A DNA stretch of 37,485 nucleotides. Origin: an uncultured Chitinophagales bacterium (lineage in GTDB: Bacteria > Bacteroidota > Bacteroidia > Chitinophagales > Chitinophagaceae). This document shows positions 19,092-28,163 of this stretch, piece by piece; within the stretch, counting starts at the first letter, position 1, and every line of letters begins with the position of its first letter. The position numbers and the translations under genes are program-made. The DNA is taken from NCBI GenBank assembly GCA_946886475.1, contig CAMPIQ010000018.1, positions 1-37,485 of the forward strand, given 5' to 3'. The notes beneath the pieces are model-generated. The model did not search any database. It worked only from the letters and a program-made list of their open reading frames with translations, and was not told the origin of the DNA.

Positions 19092-22037
19092 TTAAAAATC
19101 AAGATTAACGCCTAATGCATACATTCTTGGACGTGGATAAACGGTGCCATCTATACCACCGCTTAATTCAGGATCAAGACCTGAATATTCAGTGATCACG
19201 AATACATTCTGAACATTAAAGCTCAGGCGCATGTTCACCCTGCCATTTCTTATTTTACCTACGTTATAATTAAGGAATAAGTTGTCCATACGTACGAAAG
19301 AAGCATTTTCCAGCCAGTAATCGGACCAGGACTGTCTTCTTGTAAAATTCGAATTCAGGATCTCCCTTGGTGCATTGGCCAGATAATTCTGCCCGGTTGA
19401 CACACCACCTTCCCAAACAGCATTTCCTGAGTTCACGTTATTGTACATGTAGTTGCCGAAATTGGCTCTCATGCTGAATCCTGCATTGAACTTACTAAAT
19501 GAAGCGTTGGCAGAGAAGCCCATGAAAACTTTTGGTTCCGGATTTTGTACCCAGTATTTATCAAGCTCATTGATCACGCCATCCCTGTTCTTATCATCAT
19601 ACAATCCCTCAATTGGATTGCCATCGGTATCATATACCTGTTTCCACAGGAAGAATGTGTTGGGCCTGTAGCCAACAGAATGTTTCTGTACAGTACCGTT
19701 TAATCCAATACCGCCCACGTCTGCCCCAAGGTAAGTGGGATCAGTTACCAGTTGCAGTTTGGTGATCTCATTCTGGATGATATAGGTAAGGTTGTAATTA
19801 AGGTCGAGTGTAAAATTCCGGTTCCTTACAGGAACGGTATTCAATCCAAATTCAAAACCCCTGTTCTTGATAGAACCCACATTGGTCAACAGCTCGTTGC
19901 TGAAGTTTGTTCCTGCAGGAGCGGGAACACTCGCAAGCAGGTCCTTGGTATCCTTATCATAATAATCAAGTGAAACAGAAATGCGGTTATCAATAAAACC
20001 AAGATCAAGACCAATATTTCTTGATTCGGTTTCTTCCCATCTCAGGTTCTCATCGTATGCCTGTGGACGTACAACAGTTACATACCCGCTTCCAAACTGG
20101 TATTGGGCTGCACTATCACCATAGAAAAAGTTGGGTTGATATGCATAGTCAGAAAAAATATCCTGTTGGCCTGTAATACCCCATCCCAGCCTTAGCTTCA
20201 TCTCAGAGAATGTGTTGCTGTTCTTCAGGAAATTTTCTTCTTTCAGATTCCATGCAACGGCTACCGAAGGAAAATTACCCCACCGGTTTTCTTCGCTGAA
20301 CCTTGAACTACCATCCCGGCGCATGGTTGCCGTTAGAAGGTATTTGCTCATGTAAGAATAATTCACACGGCCATAAAATGAAAGAAGTGTATTCTGTGTC
20401 TGGAAGTCGGTACTGGCCGGCTCAAAAACAGTTCCATTTGCTCTTCTGTCAGGGAAAGATGGCTCTATCCTTTCCCAATCCTGATAAGAATAACCCGCAA
20501 CTGCATCTATGCGGCTCCTGATGGATGAAATTTCTTTATTGTAGCTCAGGAAAGATTCAAAAAGTTTGTTCGTTTTATCCTGCTCATACATATTGTTGCT
20601 ACCGCCTCTCGAAAATTGTGAAGCCGCGGTGGCAGGTACAAAAATGGTTCCCTCTCCATGGCTTTTATCATAACCAAGATTAAGGTTTGCATGCAGGTCG
20701 GGCAAAAAATGCAGGCTGTAGTCTAAAGCAAGGTTCCCGATGAAACGGCTCACATCACTTTTGTCCTCCCTCTGGTTAAGTAATCCAATGGGATTTCTTG
20801 GTCCGAGTGTATTGATCTGGGTTCCGTTCAGCCATTCCCAGTATCCGCCAAATTCATTCTTGCCTGATGTGATGGGCTTTGTAGGATCAAATGCAAAAGC
20901 TGAATAGATCGCCCCCTGGTCTGCAAAGAAATTTTTTGAATTGGCATACCGGGCATTGGCATTTATTGATAAATGATTATCAAATAATTTTGGTGAAAGA
21001 TTCAATCCTATTGATGTTCTTTTCAGGTTGCTGCGTTTTAAAATACCATCCTGGTCAAGATAACCCAGGTTAAACCTGTAAGGAAGCCTGCTGATACCGC
21101 CACTCAGTGAAATATTATTATCGGTGCTGAAAGCCGCACGGTAGATTTGATCCTGCCAGTCTGTATTATCTGTTCCAAGCAGGGCAATTTCATTTGCCGA
21201 GCCTCTGGTATTGATCAGCGTCCTGAATTCATCCGCACTTAATACATCCAGTGTTCCTCTTTTTACAGAAACTGAATTTAAAGTACTGAAATTGACCTTG
21301 AAAGAACCAGCTGTTCCCTTTTTTGTGGTGATCAATATAACGCCATTGGCAGCCCTGTTACCGTAAATGGCCGCAGCAGAGGCATCTTTAAGAACCGTCA
21401 TGCTCTCAATGTCATTCGGGTTGATCATACTCAATGGACTTGAAGCGCCACTAATGGAACTGTTATCCAGTGGAACTCCATCTACAACAATCAGGGGATC
21501 ATTGCTGGCATTTAATGATGTACCTCCCCGAATGCGGATACGGCTGCCCGATCCCGGCTGACCACTGTTTGGGGTGATCTGCACACCTGCCACCTTACCA
21601 GCTATAAGTTGTTCGGGCGTAGTAATGGGACCTTTTACAAAGTCCTTTGAAGAAACACTCACCACCGAACCGGTTAGATCTTTTTTTCTGGAAGTACCAT
21701 AACCAATTACTACGATCTCGTTCAGGTTTCCTGCTGTAGCTACCATCAGAGCATTTACAGTGTTGCCACTGATACCGATCTCCTGGTATCCATAACCAAC
21801 GGAACTAAAAACAAGTGTTGTGGCATTTGAAGGAACCGAAAGGGAATAATTGCCATTTTCCGCTGTGGTGGTTCCTATCGATGGCTGGCCTTTAACTGAT
21901 ACAGATACACCAGCTACGCCATTGCCGGTTGAATCAGTTACTTTTCCTGAAACAACTCTATCCTGTGAAAAACCAACGGAGGATAAAAGGAGCAGTACCG
22001 GCAGCCCGATTGAGCAGAGCAATGTTCTCAGATTCAT
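19092..22037 (-). CDS. susC: SusC/RagA-family TonB-dependent glycan importer
   Basis: A TonB-dependent outer-membrane channel for oligosaccharides. The frame opens with TTG at 22043; the ATG at 22037 gives the signal peptide MNLRTLLCSIGLPVLLLLSSVGFSQ and is taken as the start (981 aa). A carboxypeptidase-regulatory-like domain (about 30-110, VSGKVTDSTGNGVAG) is followed by the SusC-specific GYGTSRKKDLTGSV segment and plug (about 115-230, including RIRGGTSLNASNDPLIVVDG), then the 22-strand barrel, ending in LGVNLDF with the terminal aromatic residue needed for barrel insertion. There is no N-terminal secretin/TonB (STN) domain, and no FecI/FecR-type sigma pair is nearby, so transcription is probably controlled by the upstream Nudix-type regulator. 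susD follows after 28 bp. Confidence 0.94.
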   Translation of the reverse strand: MNLRTLLCSIGLPVLLLLSSVGFSQDRVVSGKVTDSTGNGVAGVSVSVKGQPSIGTTTAENGNYSLSVPSNATTLVFSSVGYGYQEIGISGNTVNALMVATAGNLNEIVVIGYGTSRKKDLTGSVVSVSSKDFVKGPITTPEQLIAGKVAGVQITPNSGQPGSGSRIRIRGGTSLNASNDPLIVVDGVPLDNSSISGASSPLSMINPNDIESMTVLKDASAAAIYGNRAANGVILITTKKGTAGSFKVNFSTLNSVSVKRGTLDVLSADEFRTLINTRGSANEIALLGTDNTDWQDQIYRAAFSTDNNISLSGGISRLPYRFNLGYLDQDGILKRSNLKRTSIGLNLSPKLFDNHLSINANARYANSKNFFADQGAIYSAFAFDPTKPITSGKNEFGGYWEWLNGTQINTLGPRNPIGLLNQREDKSDVSRFIGNLALDYSLHFLPDLHANLNLGYDKSHGEGTIFVPATAASQFSRGGSNNMYEQDKTNKLFESFLSYNKEISSIRSRIDAVAGYSYQDWERIEPSFPDRRANGTVFEPASTDFQTQNTLLSFYGRVNYSYMSKYLLTATMRRDGSSRFSEENRWGNFPSVAVAWNLKEENFLKNSNTFSEMKLRLGWGITGQQDIFSDYAYQPNFFYGDSAAQYQFGSGYVTVVRPQAYDENLRWEETESRNIGLDLGFIDNRISVSLDYYDKDTKDLLASVPAPAGTNFSNELLTNVGSIKNRGFEFGLNTVPVRNRNFTLDLNYNLTYIIQNEITKLQLVTDPTYLGADVGGIGLNGTVQKHSVGYRPNTFFLWKQVYDTDGNPIEGLYDDKNRDGVINELDKYWVQNPEPKVFMGFSANASFSKFNAGFSMRANFGNYMYNNVNSGNAVWEGGVSTGQNYLANAPREILNSNFTRRQSWSDYWLENASFVRMDNLFLNYNVGKIRNGRVNMRLSFNVQNVFVITEYSGLDPELSGGIDGTVYPRPRMYALGVNLDF

Positions 22038-22092
22038 AAGCAATCAATATTTATTTAAAACTAAAGAAGCAGTCCAATGTGTATTAAGGACA

Positions 22093-22121
22093 CAATTATA
22101 GCTAATTTTTAACTTTTCAAA
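22093..22121 (-). promoter_or_regulatory. Candidate susC promoter (Bacteroidota type)
   Basis: On the minus strand TTTG (22121-22118) is followed after 17 bases by TATAATTG (22100-22093), close to the Bacteroidota consensus TTTG ... TAnnTTTG. This would leave a leader of about 50 nt before the susC ATG. It marks susC as a possible start of its own transcript. Confidence 0.45.
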
Positions 22122-22149
22122 AAATTTTGTACTGGTTTTTATTTCAGTG

Positions 22150-22166
22150 TGCCCTGCAACAGGGCA
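22150..22166. promoter_or_regulatory. Perfect 7-bp hairpin between regulator and susC, possible operator
   Basis: TGCCCTG-CAA-CAGGGCA is a perfect inverted repeat just after the regulator's stop codon and about 30 bp upstream of the candidate susC -33 box. On the minus strand it is followed by ACTGAAATAAAA and not by a T tract, so it is a poor terminator. Its position suits an operator for the adjacent regulator (inference). Confidence 0.4.
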
Positions 22167-22168
22167 TG

Positions 22169-22906
22169 TTAAACTGCCATTTTCCTGGGTTTATCTTTTA
22201 ACCCCCTTCCGTTGCTTTTTAACTGTGTTTTTAATTTGTACAGTTTACCCGGTCTGTGGGGAACGTCTTCTTCCATTTCGTTCAGATCAACCAGCCAGTT
22301 CTTGATGGTGATTCTTTTTCTGAAATTTCTCCTGTCAAGTTCAAATCCGAGAATGGCTTCATAGAGATCCTGTAGTTCCCGTAAAGAAAATTTCTCCGGA
22401 AGCAGGTTAAAAATCACAGGATGTTCAAGGATCTTTTCCCGGAGTCTTTGAAGACATGAATCAAGGATCAGTTTATGATCAAAGGCAAGATTCCTGATCT
22501 CCTCTACATTGTGCCAGTGCAATTCATTTGCCGTAAGCTGAAGCTTATGGCTTTTTATATTCACGAGCGAATAATAAGCTGTGGTGATAACCCTTCCTGA
22601 TGGATGCCTTCCAAGGTTTCCAAAGGTCTGCACCTGTTCCAGATAAACGTCATGAAGCCCTGTTCTGTTTTGTAACACGCGGTAAGGAGCATCTTCCATG
22701 TCCTCATCAGGCCTTACGAGATCACCCAGTAAAGAATACAGGCCTTCAAACTCTCTCAGGTCGGACTTGATCAGAAGAACCTTTAATTTTTTATCATCAT
22801 AACCGAAAATGACACAATCAACAGAAACAGCTATATTGAAATATTCTAAATGACTGCTTTTTTCAATGGCGGCCGTTTTTAATTGAACCAGTTTTTGCAT
22901 AAGCAT
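22169..22906 (-). CDS. Nudix-domain transcriptional regulator (NrtR-like), catalytically degenerate
   Basis: A 245-aa cytoplasmic regulator. It has a Nudix fold (about 22-150, ending near the conserved WHNVEEIRNLAFDHKLIL segment) and a C-terminal winged helix (about 160-228, EHPVIFNLLPEKFSLRELQ and FRKRITIKNWLVD), the layout of the NrtR family. The Nudix box Gx5Ex7REUxEExGU is degenerate. G61 and E68 remain, but the RExxEE core reads R76-V-L-Q-N-R (R76, V77, N80, R81), so the three catalytic glutamates are gone and hydrolase activity is unlikely. Family members of this kind sense a ligand; AraR of Bacteroides, which controls arabinose genes, is an example. Its ATG directly abuts the stop codon of the alpha-amylase gene, so the two are co-transcribed, and susC starts 131 bp further on. 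It is the likely regulator of this PUL. The ligand is unknown; galactose or a metabolite is a guess from context. Confidence 0.85.
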   Translation of the reverse strand: MLMQKLVQLKTAAIEKSSHLEYFNIAVSVDCVIFGYDDKKLKVLLIKSDLREFEGLYSLLGDLVRPDEDMEDAPYRVLQNRTGLHDVYLEQVQTFGNLGRHPSGRVITTAYYSLVNIKSHKLQLTANELHWHNVEEIRNLAFDHKLILDSCLQRLREKILEHPVIFNLLPEKFSLRELQDLYEAILGFELDRRNFRKRITIKNWLVDLNEMEEDVPHRPGKLYKLKTQLKSNGRGLKDKPRKMAV

Positions 22907-25789
22907 TTATTGAATGGTTACCGGAATAGTTTTGGTTGCTGTTTTGGTTTTGAGCTTCAGGTAATAATTTCCTCTGGAACCGTTGTTTTGTATTGTTATC
23001 CGGTGTTTACCCCTGTTCATAAAACCATCCTGAATGGTTTCAATAAACTGTCCGGTAATGTTATAAAGTTCAATGGTTAGTTTACCAGCCTGTGGCAGGT
23101 CAATTTCTACCTGGTATTGGTTGGCACCAACAGGATTTGGAAAAGCCTTTGCCTGTAAACTGCTTCCGTTCCAGGGAATGTTGTTTACCGGAGTAACTGT
23201 AATGTTATTCACGTTCCGGTTTATAAAAACCCTGTATTCTCCAGGTAATAAACTTACACTTTGTAAATTTCCGGTTGCGGTAAAAGTTGAATTCTGCAGG
23301 TAGTCAAACCAGGTTCCCGAAACCGGGAAGGTTACCGTTGCAGATTGAGCATTGGTTCCAAAATTTCCAACCACAACAATTTGCGAACTGTCACCCGAAT
23401 AAATGCGCATGGTTTTAATTGCGCCACCGAGATTCTTATCAACAGAACCTGAAAGAAAAACTTCTTTATACCATGGATGGTGACGCAGGTTGATCAACCT
23501 GCTGTAAACATTGTACACCGATTTTCTTCGCGGGTCATTTAAATAATCCCAGCGAATGGGTTTATTGTCAAGTCTGCAATCATTATTGATAGTTCCGTTG
23601 GTGCAGTAGTTAATGGAATAATCATATCCCAGTTCGCCAAACTGCCAGATCATTTTGGGTCCTGGTATGGTAAAGAAAAATGAAGCGGCCAGTTCCATGC
23701 GTTTCAGGGCAGTGGCCGTATCCCTGATATTATAACTGCCGAACGAATTCCCAAAGTTGATATTTCTATAAACTATCCTTTCTTCATCATGACTTTCCAT
23801 ATAACTCACGAGGTGTGGTTTGGTCCAGTTACGTGCGGAATGCAGCACATTTGAAAAATCCCATTCAACCGGATGTCCCATAGCGGCCTGTGAATATTGG
23901 TGATTCAGATGACCCCAGAGCAACAATCCATAATTTGACAGCTCAATTTCCTCCTGGTTGGCTGCAAAATGCTCCAGTATAGCGTATGAACCTGGTGATT
24001 TTAGCTGTGTTGTATCATAATAGGCTTTCCATAATGCTACTCTAGACGCATCATAATTACCCCATGCACCCACATCGCAATTACCGCCATTATTATCACA
24101 TGTCTGCGTTTGAGTAAATCCTTTGGAAAGATCAAATCTGAAACCATCAATTTTATATTCCTTTAACCAGTGTTCCATAACACGGCTGGTAAAATATTTA
24201 GTGTGTTCCGTTGAATGATTCATGTCATACCCAACATTGAAAGCATGCTTTGGCACAGGATTGTACCAGGGACTGATGGCAGAGGGGCGGTTGTTTACAT
24301 CATCCCAATATAATTGCACCATGGGCGATTGTCCAAAAGAATGATTCAATGCAATATCCATGATCACTGCAATACCCTTGCTATGGCAGGAATCAATGAA
24401 TCTTTTTAATGTGTTTTCAGGGCCATAATATTTATCTGCAGCAAAATAAAAACTAGGATTATATCCCCAGCTCAGGTTCCCTTCAAACTCGTTGAACGGC
24501 ATAAGTTCAATGGCATTGATACCAAGGGTTTTCAAATAGTTCAGGCTATCCATGAGTGTCTTCCAGTTATGAGCCGCAACAAAATCTCTTAATAACAATT
24601 CATATACAACCAGTCCCCTTTTATCGGGCCGGTTAAAACTGTTGACTGCCCAGTTGTATGCAGGTTTAGCGGTTTGCAGTACACTTACAATTCCTGTTTG
24701 TCCTGCCGGATAGGGTTTCAGCCCAGGATAGGTTGAAGCTGTGATGTACTGGTCATTATTTGGGTCCAGTATTTTTTCAGCATAAGGATCAGCGATCCTG
24801 ATGGTGTCATCAACTATGTACTGATAGGCATACTCAGTTCCGGGTGTCAGGGGATGAAGCCGCAACCAGAAGAATTTACCATCCGGCGTTTTATTCATTA
24901 CATGACTCACGGTTTGCGTCCAGTTATTAAATTCACCGATTACGGAAGCCTTTGATTTTCCCGGAGCCCGAAGTACAAGTGTAACAGAAGTATCACCAGG
25001 TTCATAGTTTATTCCATCTCTTACACCATTGGGTAATGCAGCAACCGGTGAACTGGCAGGTGATACAAAAATGTTTATTGTATCATAGATGGTAACGGAA
25101 GCTTCTGTTATAGCTGCTACGATCTGCTGGTTGCCAATGGCCGTTACCGTAGAACTTCCACTGATATTATCAACACTTACCGCAGAGGCAATCTCCACTC
25201 CATTATGGAGGAGTTTCATGTTACCGGTTCTATTTGCAACCGCCTTAACTGTAAAAACAGTGCCTGCCATCCAGTTCTGAATTTCAGGCTCAGGATTAAA
25301 TGTAGGCTGGGAAGGTGGAACATCTATACGTACTGCCAGGTCGCTGTTATAAATGGGAACATACATGTCAGCACCATCAGCATTTCTCTGTGCAGCACAA
25401 TTGGTACAATTCCCCTGCCGGAATAGTATTGCGATGTACTTTAATTGCTCATTGACAGCCAGGTTAAAAAAACTGCGCGGATTGGAAATGGTGAACTTCC
25501 ATTTATTGGGTCCATCAGGTGTTGCCTGCGCGGCGGCTTCAGTTGAACCCCAGGTAAACGGAACATGTAACCAGTTGGAAGGTCCTGTACTTAAATTGGT
25601 AATAGCACCCAGGTGTACATATACATTGCCGGAATAATTCAACAACCCCTGATTGCCTTTGGTAGCATCAACCGTAATAACAATATTATCAGTTTCTTTT
25701 GGAAATGCAGGCGACCAGGTTAATAACTGGGCATTTGCCAGGATCACAATACAGGTAGCTGTGCTTACAAGCAGCATTCTCTTCTTCAT
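22907..25789 (-). CDS. GH13 alpha-amylase-family enzyme with T9SS type A sorting domain
   Basis: A 960-aa secreted enzyme acting on alpha-glucans. Signal peptide MKKRMLLVSTATCIVILANA; N-terminal beta domain (about 22-150) common in Bacteroidota amylases; Ig-like segment (160-245); CBM48-like E-set domain (about 260-345, VIGEFNNW); catalytic barrel (about 390-760). The GH13 motifs are intact: DIALNH (478-483), DGFRFD with nucleophile D553, ILEHF with acid/base E606, and ESHDEE with D668. A C-terminal beta domain and a T9SS type A sorting domain (about 880-960, KAFPNPVG ... TIPVTIQ) predict export to the cell surface. It is the first gene of the leftward cluster, divergent from ligA, and runs with no gap into the Nudix-type regulator. 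The alpha linkage differs from the beta-galactan enzymes downstream. Confidence 0.9.
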   Translation of the reverse strand: MKKRMLLVSTATCIVILANAQLLTWSPAFPKETDNIVITVDATKGNQGLLNYSGNVYVHLGAITNLSTGPSNWLHVPFTWGSTEAAAQATPDGPNKWKFTISNPRSFFNLAVNEQLKYIAILFRQGNCTNCAAQRNADGADMYVPIYNSDLAVRIDVPPSQPTFNPEPEIQNWMAGTVFTVKAVANRTGNMKLLHNGVEIASAVSVDNISGSSTVTAIGNQQIVAAITEASVTIYDTINIFVSPASSPVAALPNGVRDGINYEPGDTSVTLVLRAPGKSKASVIGEFNNWTQTVSHVMNKTPDGKFFWLRLHPLTPGTEYAYQYIVDDTIRIADPYAEKILDPNNDQYITASTYPGLKPYPAGQTGIVSVLQTAKPAYNWAVNSFNRPDKRGLVVYELLLRDFVAAHNWKTLMDSLNYLKTLGINAIELMPFNEFEGNLSWGYNPSFYFAADKYYGPENTLKRFIDSCHSKGIAVIMDIALNHSFGQSPMVQLYWDDVNNRPSAISPWYNPVPKHAFNVGYDMNHSTEHTKYFTSRVMEHWLKEYKIDGFRFDLSKGFTQTQTCDNNGGNCDVGAWGNYDASRVALWKAYYDTTQLKSPGSYAILEHFAANQEEIELSNYGLLLWGHLNHQYSQAAMGHPVEWDFSNVLHSARNWTKPHLVSYMESHDEERIVYRNINFGNSFGSYNIRDTATALKRMELAASFFFTIPGPKMIWQFGELGYDYSINYCTNGTINNDCRLDNKPIRWDYLNDPRRKSVYNVYSRLINLRHHPWYKEVFLSGSVDKNLGGAIKTMRIYSGDSSQIVVVGNFGTNAQSATVTFPVSGTWFDYLQNSTFTATGNLQSVSLLPGEYRVFINRNVNNITVTPVNNIPWNGSSLQAKAFPNPVGANQYQVEIDLPQAGKLTIELYNITGQFIETIQDGFMNRGKHRITIQNNGSRGNYYLKLKTKTATKTIPVTIQ

Positions 25790-26006
25790 AGCAAGTTATT
25801 CTTGGACTAAGATATATAATATGTACTTAAAACACATTGAACCGGAGAAATTTCCTGTATAATCAGTTTTCGCAACAGGCAACCAGCCATTAGCAAATAG
25901 CCGGTGTATCTCATCACTTCCTGATTGCCATCCGCATCCCTGAATGATTACAACAAAAAATATTGTTCTTTGCGGAAAGAATAACATCAAGGCTTAAAAA
26001 AACACA

Positions 26007-28091
26007 ATGACCCAGGAACGGACAAAATCCCTGCAAGGTTTAACTGCTGTGCTTCTTAAAAAAATTAAAGAAGAAAAGATAGCTACTCAAGATATTGAAG
26101 AACTAAGGGCCGTTCTTCGCTTTCATGAACACCGCTATTACATTCAGAACGATCCCCTTATTTCCGATTTTGAATACGACAGTCTTTACAAACAACTTGA
26201 AGCATTTGAAAAAGAAAATCCGGATCTGATTGTGCCCGATTCACCAACACAACGGGTAGCAAAAGGACTTACAAAAGATTTTCCTTCCGTGCAGCACCTG
26301 GTGCCCATGCTTTCACTGAACAATTCCTACAACAGTGAAGACCTGATTGATTTTGACCGGAAAGCGGTAGAACTTACAGGCCTGAAAGAAATTGAATATT
26401 GCGTTGAACCCAAATTTGACGGAGCCAGCATTTCACTTATATACGAAAACAACCAGCTTGTACGAGGAGCAACCAGAGGAGATGGTGTACATGGTGATGA
26501 TATCACGCCTAATATCAAACAAATAAGGACCATACCGCTATCGGCAAAATTTTCAGAATTCGGATTGGATATAGTAGAGATCAGGGGTGAAGTATTGATC
26601 AACAAGCATAATTTCAAAATATTCAATGAAGGCTTATCAGACCAGGGACTGGCTCCATTAGCGAACCCACGCAATGCAGCCGCGGGAACGCTAAGAATAA
26701 AAGATCCCCTTGAAGTAAGAAGAAGAAAACTTGAAGCCTTTGTTTATCATGTGAGCTATTACACCATCACCAATGAAGGAACCGAACTTCATTCCCATTC
26801 ACAAACACTGGAAATGCTAGGCGAACTTGGATTCAGAAGTCCCGATAAGGAAAAAAAGATCCTGAAAGGAATAGATGCAGTTATTGATTACTGTAATGAA
26901 TTTGAAAAACAAAGAGACGACCTGCCTTACGAAATTGATGGCATGGTGATCAAGGTGAATAATTTTGAATTGCAGGATAAAATGGGAATGACTACACACC
27001 ATCCCCGTTGGGCCATTGCATTTAAATTTAAGGCACGGCAGGCTACCAGTAAATTGCTGAGCGTGGAATACCAGGTTGGCCGAACGGGCAACATAGGTCC
27101 GGTTGCCAAGATAGAACCGGTGCCTATAGGAGGCGTTACGGTAAAATCCGTTTCACTTTTTAATGAAGATGTGATCCGGGAAAAAGATATCCGCATTGGC
27201 GATACGGTATTGGTGGAAAGAGCCGGCGATGTGATCCCTTATATTGTGAAGCCGCTTGCGGAATTGCGTAACGGTGATGAGAAACCGATAAAATTTCCTA
27301 CCCACTGTCCCTCTTGTGGTGATGAATTATATAAACTTCAGGAAGAGGCCGCATGGCGTTGCACCAATATCAACTGCCCTGCCCAGGTTTTGGAAAAGCT
27401 GATGCATTTTGCATCAAAAGATGCCATGGATATCCGCGGGTTTGGAGCCGCCAATATTGAAAAATTTTATTCGCTTGGCTTACTTAGATCCATTCCACAG
27501 ATCTATCAGCTGGATTTCAGCGCTATTGGTCAGCTGGAAGGCTTCGGACAAAAATCCATAGATAACCTTAAACTGGCCATTGAAAATTCAAAAAAGCAAC
27601 CCCTGCACCGCCTCATCTATGCTTTGGGGATCAGGTTTGTTGGCGAAACCATGGCCAAAACCCTGGCTCATGCAGTTGATCATTTGCTTGATCTGCAAAA
27701 ATTTGATGAGGAAGCGCTACAAAAATTAGAGGATGTTGGTCCAAAACTGGCAGGAAGTGTTGTTCAGTTCTTCAGCAATGAAGATAATATTGAAATGATC
27801 CGTGTACTGGAACATCTTGGACTTCAGCTTAAAAATGAAAAAAAGAATTTCAGCACCGGGGGTAACCTTGATGGACAAACGTTTCTTTTTACCGGCACCC
27901 TGGCAAAGTTAAAACGCAGCGAAGCTGAAGAAATGGTAGAGAAAAACGGTGGTAAAATAGTTTCCGGGGTCAGCAGTAAGCTTACCTATCTGGTGGTTGG
28001 AGAGGATGCCGGAAGCAAACTCGAAAAAGCAAAAAAAATTTCTACAATCAGGATCATATCAGAAGATGAATTTTTAAAAATGATCTCATGA
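26007..28091 (+). CDS. ligA: NAD-dependent DNA ligase LigA
   Basis: Replicative ligase that seals nicks using NAD+. At 694 aa it is close to the usual family length. In order: Ia domain (Y44-Y45 region HEHRYY, and SDFEYD), adenylation domain with the nucleotide-accepting lysine K136 in EPKFDGAS (the common form is KLDG), RGDG (157-160), EIRGE (191-195), DGMVIKV (311-317); OB fold; four-cysteine zinc finger C434, C437, C452, C457; helix-hairpin-helix region (about 470-600); C-terminal BRCT domain (about 613-690). The start at 26007 is the only sensible ATG. It is divergent from the alpha-amylase with 217 bp between them and appears to be a stand-alone housekeeping gene. Confidence 0.97.
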   Translation: MTQERTKSLQGLTAVLLKKIKEEKIATQDIEELRAVLRFHEHRYYIQNDPLISDFEYDSLYKQLEAFEKENPDLIVPDSPTQRVAKGLTKDFPSVQHLVPMLSLNNSYNSEDLIDFDRKAVELTGLKEIEYCVEPKFDGASISLIYENNQLVRGATRGDGVHGDDITPNIKQIRTIPLSAKFSEFGLDIVEIRGEVLINKHNFKIFNEGLSDQGLAPLANPRNAAAGTLRIKDPLEVRRRKLEAFVYHVSYYTITNEGTELHSHSQTLEMLGELGFRSPDKEKKILKGIDAVIDYCNEFEKQRDDLPYEIDGMVIKVNNFELQDKMGMTTHHPRWAIAFKFKARQATSKLLSVEYQVGRTGNIGPVAKIEPVPIGGVTVKSVSLFNEDVIREKDIRIGDTVLVERAGDVIPYIVKPLAELRNGDEKPIKFPTHCPSCGDELYKLQEEAAWRCTNINCPAQVLEKLMHFASKDAMDIRGFGAANIEKFYSLGLLRSIPQIYQLDFSAIGQLEGFGQKSIDNLKLAIENSKKQPLHRLIYALGIRFVGETMAKTLAHAVDHLLDLQKFDEEALQKLEDVGPKLAGSVVQFFSNEDNIEMIRVLEHLGLQLKNEKKNFSTGGNLDGQTFLFTGTLAKLKRSEAEEMVEKNGGKIVSGVSSKLTYLVVGEDAGSKLEKAKKISTIRIISEDEFLKMIS

Positions 28092-28093
28092 TG

Positions 28094-28136
28094 TAAAACG
28101 GGCATAGAATTTATATAAATAACCATGACCGTTTTA
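28094..28136. repeat. Imperfect inverted repeat between ligA and the HNH/HTH gene
   Basis: TAAAACGG (28094-28101) and CCGTTTTA (28129-28136) are perfect complements, and the stem extends past one mismatch by CAT/ATG. The loop of about 19 nt is AT-rich. It starts 2 bp after the ligA stop and ends 28 bp before the next ATG. The following bases (GCCTTTTCTCTTT) are only partly T-rich. It is either a weak terminator for ligA or an operator for the downstream DNA-binding protein. Confidence 0.5.
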
Positions 28137-28163
28137 GCCTTTTCTCTTTGAAAAAAACAGATC

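Noticed and set aside
19092..22037. SusC as a sigma-regulated FecA-like receptor
   Set aside because: No N-terminal STN domain is visible and no FecI/FecR-type genes lie nearby.
25796..25990. 64-residue open frame between the alpha-amylase and ligA
   Set aside because: Lies in the divergent promoter region, has unlikely composition, and no family resemblance.
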